A stretch of 22,507 bases of DNA, from assembly GCA_021325695.1 (NCBI GenBank), contig JAJTCR010000002.1, positions 1 through 22,507 of the forward strand, in the 5' to 3' direction. The position numbers and the translations under genes were made by a program. Under the pieces are notes generated by a model that was not told where the DNA came from, searched no databases, and saw only the letters and a program-made list of their open reading frames with translations. Numbering within the stretch: the stretch's first letter is position 1; every line of letters starts with the position of its first letter. The DNA comes from Steroidobacteraceae bacterium (GTDB lineage: Bacteria; Pseudomonadota; Gammaproteobacteria; Steroidobacterales; Steroidobacteraceae). Shown here piece after piece: positions 17,209-22,507 of the stretch.

Positions 17209-17237
17209 TTGTATCCACAGGTCGGTCGGCATATAGA
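17209..17237 (+). promoter_or_regulatory. sigma-70-like promoter of the TonB-dependent receptor gene
   Basis: TTGTAT (-35, 17209-17214) and TATAGA (-10, 17232-17237) are separated by exactly 17 bases and lie 23 bp before the ATG at 17261. Each hexamer matches consensus at 4 of 6 positions. The leader would be only about 15-20 bases. Confidence 0.5.
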
Positions 17238-19883
17238 GGTCTTCTCGGGGCCGAGACGCCATGGCTCGTTTGAGCAAGATCCGGTTCGTTCTCGCAGCAG
17301 CCGGTTTCTGGCTGGACGGCACGGTAGTGGCCCAGGACGACGGCCCGCAGCAATTCGAGGAAGTCGTCGTCACAGGCTCGCGGATTCCCCGCCCGGATTT
17401 CGAATCGGCCAGCCCGATCGTCAGTCTCACGGGCGACGCATTGCTGCGAACGGGATCGACGAGCATCGAGTCGTCGCTCGGCCGGCTGCCGCAATTCGTG
17501 CCCAGTTTCACGAGCACGTCGAACAACCCGGGCAACGGCGGCCAGTCGAACGTGCAGCTGCGAGGACTCGGCCTTACCTCCACCCTGGTGCTGGTCGACG
17601 GGCGCCGGCTCGTGCCCGCGAATGGTACCGGTGTCGTGGACCTGAACGTGATCCCGGGCTCGATGGTGGAGAGCGTCGAAATCGTCACGGGCGGCGCCTC
17701 GGCGGTGTACGGCTCGGACGCCATCGCCGGCGTGGTGAATTTCCGGCTCAAGGACAGGTTCGAAGGGATCGAATTCCAGAGTGGCTATGGCGTGACGGAG
17801 CGCAGCGACGGTATCGAGTATTACGGCGGTGTCACGGGCGGTTTCGCGTTCGCCTCCGGCAGGGGTCAACTGCTGGGCCACGTTGAATACGCGGAGCGCG
17901 ATTCCGTCGATCAGTCGCAACGGCGCTATTCGCAATATTCGCTCGGGTATGTGGGTCCGGGGGCGGGCACCGCAGGTCCGGGCCACGGCTTTGTGCCCTT
18001 CGGTTCCAGCAACATCGAAGAGGGGCTGGCACTCGAGCTATTTGCGGACCCGGCCGCCTTCGACACGTTGTTCCAGCAATACGGCTATGCTCCTGGCGAC
18101 GTGCCCTACCAGGAGTTCCTGGGCTTCAACCAGGACGGTACGCTGTTCACGGCCGGCAACTTCAGCCCCGACAGCGTCGCGAACTTTCGCGGCGAGGTCG
18201 ATCCGAAATTCTTCAACGACGCGTTCTACTCCTACAATTTCGCGCCGTACAACCACCTCCAGCTGCCGCTCGAGCGCGTGTCGGTATTCGTGCGTGGAAG
18301 CTTCGAGCTGAACGAGGCGATCGAGCTGTACGGGGATGCGTTGGCCGCGGACTACAGTTCGGGAATTCAACTCGCGCCGACACCCTCGGAAGTCTTCTTC
18401 GTCCCGCCGACCAATCCTTACGTGTCCGAAGACCTGCGGACGCTGCTCGACACGCGCGAAGAGCCTGAAGCGCCGCTCGCCTTGCTGCGGCGCTTCAGCG
18501 AGCTGACGTCGCGCCGGTCCGAGGTCCAGTACGACGTCCGTCAGTTCACGCTCGGCCTGCGCGGCGAAGCGTTCGGCGACTGGCGCTTCGACGCCTATGC
18601 GCAGGCCGGAGCCAACGACCAGGAGGACAAGCAGACCGGCAATGCGCTGCTGTCTCGGGTCGAGGAACTCACGTTCGCTCCCGACGGCGGCGTGTCGATC
18701 TGCGGCGGCTTCAATCCGTTCGGCGCAGGTTCGATCTCCGCCGGATGCGCAGCATACATCGCGGTCGACGGCGTCAATCGCTCGGGTTTCGATCAGTCCA
18801 TCGTCGAGGCGTCGCTCACGGGCCCGGTGCTGGCGCTGCCGGCCGGCGAGGCGCGCGTCGTGCTGGGCGCCATGCACAAGCGCGACGCGTTCTTCTACCG
18901 GGCCGACCCCGCGGCGTCCGTGTTCCTGGAAGACGGCCGCTCTGATCTGATGGGATTCAATGCGTCCGCCGACATCGATGGGGACGACCACAACACCGAC
19001 CTGTACGTCGAATTGCTGGTGCCGCTCGTCGACGACGTGCCGGGTGTTCGTTCGCTCGAGGCGGTAATCGGCTACCGGTACTCGGATTACGCGTCGATCG
19101 GCGGCGCCGACGCGTACAAGGCCGAATTGCTCTACCAGCCCGTAGAACCGGTCCGGCTACGGTCGTCGTTCCAGCACGCAGTGCGAGCGCCGAGTGTGTT
19201 CGAGTTGTACCAGCCACAATTGCCCTGGCGATACCTGTCCTCACCGTTCGACCTGCTGGATCCGTGCACCGCCGGCAGCCCGGAGCGCAGCGGGGCGGAT
19301 GCGGCACGGGTCGAGGAGTTGTGCGTCGCGCAGGGCGTGCCACCGGACGCATTGGCGGATTTTTCGGATCCGGACAACCTGTTTTCGGGTGTGAACGGTG
19401 GTAACCCGGAGCTCCAGCCCGAGCAGGCCGACACACTGACCCTGGGCTTCGTGCTGCAGTCATGGTCGTTGCGACCGGCACTCTCGGGGATGCGCGTGTC
19501 GCTGGACTGGTACCGGATCAAGGTCGAGGAAGCGATCCTACCCATCGACGCGTATTTCTACCTGCCGGCATGCTACGACCCGACGTTCAACCCCGACTTC
19601 AGCACCCAACAGGAGTTTTGCAGTTACTTTTCGCGCGACCCCGGCACCGGCGAGATCGCCTCTTTCTTCGACATCAACCGCAACATCGCGGCGCTCGAAG
19701 CGTCCGGCGTGGACCTGCAGTTCGACTGGTCGCTCCCACTGGGCCCGGGCAGCGCAAGCGTCAACTGGCTGCTGTCGTGGATGGATTACCTCGACGAGAC
19801 CCTCGTGCCGGCGGTACCGCCCGATGAGCGGGTCGGAACGATCGGCGGCTTCGCGGGGTCGGCGCCCGAATGGAAATGGAACC

Positions 19884-19903
19884 TGACGCTCGATGACGCT
19901 CGA
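19884..19903 (+). repeat. perfect 10-bp tandem duplication causing the frameshift
   Basis: TGACGCTCGA at 19884-19893 is repeated at 19894-19903. The reading NLTLD-YAWQ, broken here as NLTLD-DARLRV, is restored by removing one copy. Ten bases is 3n+1, hence the shift. Confidence 0.95.
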
Positions 19904-20210
19904 CTACGCGTGGCAGCAGGTGGGCCTCACGCTCGAATGGCGTCACATCGACTCGATGCTCGACACGGGTGACGGCATTCCACCGGGAGTGGCGCCGTAC
20001 CCGGTGCCGAAAATCGATTACTTCAACCTCGCGGCACGCTACGAATTCGGACCGGGCACCCTCGACGGGCTCGCGTTGCAGGCGGGCGTGGAGAACGTCG
20101 GGGACGAGGATCCCCCGGTGATTCCGACCTCGTCGGGAGCCAACACCGACCCCTCCCAGTACGACGTCCTCGGCCGACGCTACTACGTGAAGCTGAATTA
20201 CCGGTTCTAG
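19893..20210 (+). pseudogene. C-terminal barrel fragment of the TonB-dependent receptor
   Basis: A 105-residue ORF that opens at an ATG created within the duplication junction (MTLDYAWQQVGLTLEWRH) and carries the typical receptor end: IDYFNLAARYEF, LALQAGVENVGDEDPP, YDVLGRRYYVKLNYRF. It has no signal peptide and no ribosome binding site, so it should not be counted as a separate gene. Confidence 0.8.
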
Positions 20211-20476
20211 GCGGGACGATCACGCTCCGTTGGGCAGCCTCGGGCGAGCCACGTCGCGGCGCCCCCGAGATCCCCGCGCCATGCGCCTGTGCCGGCGTCG
20301 AGGAGCGGCAACAGGTCGCCGAAGTCCGCTTCCAACGCGCGAGCGACGCCTGCGATTCTTTCCCGCGTCCCAGGCTGTGCAGAGCCATCGATTCGAGGTG
20401 CGCTGCCACGCCCAATCGGACCGGCGGCGACAGTCACCACAACGGAGGCGGGCTGCGGACGAGCATCGCCCGGCAC
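20207..20476 (-). CDS. possible small hypothetical ORF
   Basis: An 89-residue frame from GTG at 20476 with a stop codon just upstream, ending across the receptor stop. The C-terminal half (RERIAGVARALEADFGDLLPLLDAG) could be an amphipathic helix, but there is no ribosome binding site, no recognisable domain and its third-position base use is less GC-biased than in the neighbours. It may be a decayed remnant or chance. The gap 20211-20500 otherwise holds nothing I can name. Confidence 0.18.
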   Translation of the reverse strand: MPGDARPQPASVVVTVAAGPIGRGSAPRIDGSAQPGTRERIAGVARALEADFGDLLPLLDAGTGAWRGDLGGAATWLARGCPTERDRPA

Positions 20477-20500
20477 AGGATTTCATTGCACGATAGCGGG

Positions 20501-21637
20501 ATGGTCACTCCGCCCCCGATGCGTGCCGGTTGTGAGCCGGCGTGCCACGGCTGCAGGCATCGCGGCCTGAGCGCGCAGCAGAGCCTGGCGCAGAAGCACG
20601 AGTACCTGCGGCGCGTCCTGTCGCCGTGGTCCGGACGGCTGGAGCCGGTGCAGTCCGTGGGCGAGGCGCAGCGCTTCGGCTATCGCGACCGCGTCACGCT
20701 CAATGCGCGCTGGGACGCGACGCACGGCTGGCGCTTCGGGTTGATGCGGCGTGATGAACTCATCCCCATTCCGGATTGCCCGGTGCACTCGCCGCGCGTC
20801 AATCGCTTCGGCGCGCTGCTGCGCGAGCGCCTGCCGGTCGAGGCGGACTTCCCGCTTGCGTACGTCCACGTGGCAGGGGCGCAGGCCACGTTGATCGTCA
20901 AGGCGCACGCGGTCGACGTGACGCTGCTCGGACCCTTGCTGGACGGCGTCGCGGCGGTCGGTCTCGACGGCCTCTGGCTGCACTTCCATCCGTCGGCGGG
21001 ACGCAAGCTGTTCGCACGGTCGGGCTGGCATCGTCTCTGGGGCCATGCGGAGTCGGTCGACCGCGACGGCCTCGTGCACGGGCCGACGTCGTTCCAGCAG
21101 CTGCTGCCCGCGCTGCACGCCGACGCGCTCGGGTCGGCGGCACGATACCTCGCGCCCGGTCCAGGCGATGCAGTGCTGGACCTTTACTGCGGCCTCGGGG
21201 CTTCCTTGCGGGCGTGGACCGCCGCAGGCGCCGACGCCCTCGGCGTCGAACTCGGTGGCGATGCCGTGGCGTGCGCGCGTCGCAATTCACCGCGCGCGAC
21301 GGTGCTGCGCGGCACCTGCGTGCAGCGCCTGCCGCAGGTGCGCGAGTGGTGGCACGCGCGGGCGGGCGAGCGTCTCGCGTACGTGAATCCGCCGCGGTCG
21401 GGACTGGAGACGCCGCTGGTGGAAGCGTTTACGGACGACCTGCGGCCCGCGCGCCTCGCCTATCTTTCCTGCAGCGCCGGGACGCTCGCGCGCGACCTCG
21501 TCGCGATCGAGGCGGGCGGCTACGTGATCGACAGGCTCGCGCCGTTCGATTTCTTCCCCGGCACGCACCACGTCGAGTGGCTCGCGCTTCTTCGGCGCGC
21601 ATTCGCAGCCGCCGCGTGCGTGAAGATCGTGCGATAG
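20501..21637 (+). CDS. RNA m5U methyltransferase-like protein (TrmA/RlmD family), no TRAM domain
   Basis: A 378-residue class I SAM-dependent methyltransferase of the RNA uridine-C5 group. Seen: a Cys set Cys11, Cys15, Cys18 and Cys93 (PDCP) in the place of the [4Fe-4S] ligands of RlmD/RlmC; HGPTSFQQ (family GPxxFxQ); SAM loop VLDLYCGLGAS; YVNPPRSG; catalytic Cys324 in LSCSAGTLARDL; FFPGTHHVEWLALLRR with the base Glu359. The N-terminal TRAM RNA-binding domain of RlmD is absent. Two departures from consensus: the proline of SCNPxT is replaced (SCSAGT), and the usual Asp before PPR is Asn. Catalytic residues are otherwise intact. Starts at 20486 (TTG) and 20519 (ATG) are alternatives. The RNA target is not predictable. 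Confidence 0.85.
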   Translation: MVTPPPMRAGCEPACHGCRHRGLSAQQSLAQKHEYLRRVLSPWSGRLEPVQSVGEAQRFGYRDRVTLNARWDATHGWRFGLMRRDELIPIPDCPVHSPRVNRFGALLRERLPVEADFPLAYVHVAGAQATLIVKAHAVDVTLLGPLLDGVAAVGLDGLWLHFHPSAGRKLFARSGWHRLWGHAESVDRDGLVHGPTSFQQLLPALHADALGSAARYLAPGPGDAVLDLYCGLGASLRAWTAAGADALGVELGGDAVACARRNSPRATVLRGTCVQRLPQVREWWHARAGERLAYVNPPRSGLETPLVEAFTDDLRPARLAYLSCSAGTLARDLVAIEAGGYVIDRLAPFDFFPGTHHVEWLALLRRAFAAAACVKIVR

Positions 21638-21685
21638 CATTCAACGCGACGCCGGTGCGCGCGCACCGGGTCGGAGGTACGGCAG

Positions 21686-22507
21686 ATGAACGTTGCGGTG
21701 TCGATCACGCATGCAGGTGCGCACGCCCCGTCGAGACGACGGTGTCTCGGCGCGCGACTCGTTGCGGCGGTCGCGGGGACGTGCCTCGCGTGGCCCGTCC
21801 AGGCAGCGTCCGTGGACTCATCGACGGAGTCGGCCCCGACGGCGCGGCCGCGGATCGGGCTCGTGCTCGGCGGCGGCGGCGCCAAGGGCGCGGCGCACGT
21901 CGGCGTGCTCACGCTGCTCGAGGACATGCGCATCCCGATCGATTGCGTGGTCGGCACGAGCATGGGCGCGCTGATCGGCGGCACCTACGCCGCGGGCATG
22001 ACGGCCGCCGAGGTCGACGAGGCGGTCGCCGCGATCTCCTGGGCGCAGGCGATCGGTTTCGAGGGATGGCGGCAGAAGCTGCCGATGCGGCGCAAGCTCG
22101 CCGGCCGCACGTACAGCAACAACTTCGAGTTCGGCTTTCGCGACGGCAGCGTCGCCGCGCCGAGCGGGATCATCAACACGCAGAACATCGAGCAGACCAT
22201 CCGCCACCTCGTGTCGCGCAGTCTCGGCACGAGCGATTTCGACCGGCTGCCGATCCCGTTCCGCGCGATCGCGACCGACATGCTGACCGGCGAGATGGTG
22301 GTGTTGTCGCAGGGCGACCTGGCCCAGGCGATGCGCGCGAGCATGGCCGTGCCCGGCGTGTTCTCGCCGGTCACGATCGACGGGCGCACGCTCGGCGACG
22401 GCAGCTTGACGCGCAACGTCGCGGTCGACATCGCACGCCAGACCTGCGCCGACGTCGTGATCGCCGTGGCGGTGCCCACTCCGCCGCCGCCGGCGGACGC
22501 GCTCAAG
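21686..22507 (+). CDS. exported patatin-like phospholipase (partial, C-terminus off the right edge)
   Basis: 274 residues are visible. GGAGGT lies 7 bases before the ATG at 21686. The N-terminus is a rather long signal peptide (RRRCLGARLVAAVAG, cleavage near VQAA). The patatin domain follows: oxyanion loop LGGGGAKGAAHVGVL (61-75), nucleophile Ser92 in GTSMG, and the dyad Asp238 in LGDGSL. These enzymes hydrolyse phospholipids or lysophospholipids. With a signal peptide this fits the RssA/NTE-like group, several of which (PlpD type) carry a C-terminal POTRA and BamA-like barrel and are secreted to the surface; whether that is so here depends on sequence beyond the window. Confidence 0.92.
   Translation, partial: MNVAVSITHAGAHAPSRRRCLGARLVAAVAGTCLAWPVQAASVDSSTESAPTARPRIGLVLGGGGAKGAAHVGVLTLLEDMRIPIDCVVGTSMGALIGGTYAAGMTAAEVDEAVAAISWAQAIGFEGWRQKLPMRRKLAGRTYSNNFEFGFRDGSVAAPSGIINTQNIEQTIRHLVSRSLGTSDFDRLPIPFRAIATDMLTGEMVVLSQGDLAQAMRASMAVPGVFSPVTIDGRTLGDGSLTRNVAVDIARQTCADVVIAVAVPTPPPPADALK

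Larger units (their letters stand above)
17261..20210 (+). pseudogene. TonB-dependent receptor, frameshifted near the 3' end by a 10-bp tandem duplication
   Basis: An outer-membrane TonB-dependent receptor. The N-terminus has a signal-like segment ending VVAQ-DD, then the TonB-box region EEVVVTGSRIPR, and the plug domain with VQLRGLGLTSTLVLVDGRRL and SVEIVTGGASAVYGSDAIAGVVNF. The barrel follows, with AVIGYRYSDY, RSSFQHAVRAPSVFELY and LQPEQADTLTLGFV. The frame as written stops at 19972 after 903 residues (ending MASHRLDARHG). The sequence TGACGCTCGA is present twice in tandem at 19884-19903; with one copy the frame continues into the remaining barrel and ends at 20210 in VKLNYRF, 979 residues, with the terminal Phe needed for BAM. 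So the present allele lacks the last barrel strands and is probably not assembled, unless slippage restores it. Ligand unknown; plug and length resemble receptors for larger organic substrates. Confidence 0.88.

Noticed and set aside
18038..18991. 317-codon minus-strand frame opposite the TonB-dependent receptor
   Set aside because: No start signal, domain or sensible composition; the receptor frame is unmistakable.

Overview
The window is high-GC DNA, densely packed with proteobacterial chromosomal genes. The mix points to a GC-rich gammaproteobacterium, possibly from the Nevskiales/Steroidobacterales/Xanthomonadales area. The pointers are a TonB-dependent receptor, an O/P-type porin, a HemG-type protoporphyrinogen dehydrogenase, a wax ester synthase/DGAT, a Baeyer-Villiger monooxygenase and a symporter-fused hybrid kinase with a LuxR-type regulator. 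The lineage is inferred from gene content; there is no rRNA or other marker in the window. I saw no tRNA, rRNA, CRISPR array, transposase or prophage gene.

Layout. 1-1647 (minus): a small lipoprotein with a TonB-C-like domain overlaps (ATGA) a PQQ-type sugar dehydrogenase lipoprotein that runs off the left edge. 1772-3737 (plus): a Tyr/Asp/Arg-rich exported protein, then a wax ester synthase/diacylglycerol acyltransferase. 3742-4854 (minus): an exported YciI-like protein and hemG. 4925-5584 (plus): a hemolysin III family membrane protein. 5642-6037 (minus): a small exported protein with a good sigma-70-like promoter. 6341-6782 (plus): a KGG-repeat stress protein followed by a strong intrinsic terminator. 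6850-8769 (plus): a Baeyer-Villiger monooxygenase fused in frame to what looks like a complete lipoprotein. 8904-10016 (minus): a porin.

10320-14591 holds a LuxR-type response regulator and, convergent with it, a 1169-residue Na+/solute symporter-PAS-histidine kinase-receiver protein. Together they resemble the CrbS/CrbR (MxtR/ErdR) acetate-switch pair. The kinase gene is bracketed by two roughly 100-bp modules, each made of two facing arrays of a degenerate heptamer (AGTGGCT/GGTGGCT). These modules are the most distinctive non-coding structure in the window. 14707-15489 (minus) is a DUF1295 membrane protein, 15641-16099 (plus) a YfcE-like phosphoesterase, and 16107-17090 (minus) a threonine/serine dehydratase.

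17261-20210 (plus) is a TonB-dependent receptor split by a perfect 10-bp tandem duplication. Removing one copy restores a 979-residue protein ending in the Phe typical of outer-membrane barrels. 20501-21637 (plus) is an RNA m5U-methyltransferase-like protein without a TRAM domain, and 21686 to the right edge is an exported patatin-like phospholipase.

Themes. Several genes suit oxidative use of lipids, steroids or hydrocarbons: BVMO, DUF1295 reductase-like protein, wax ester synthase, patatin, outer-membrane import proteins and an acetate-type sensor. They are not in one operon, so a shared pathway is only an inference. I did not find a clear new multi-gene system. The strongest leads are the heptamer modules, the 10-bp frameshifting duplication and the BVMO-lipoprotein fusion.
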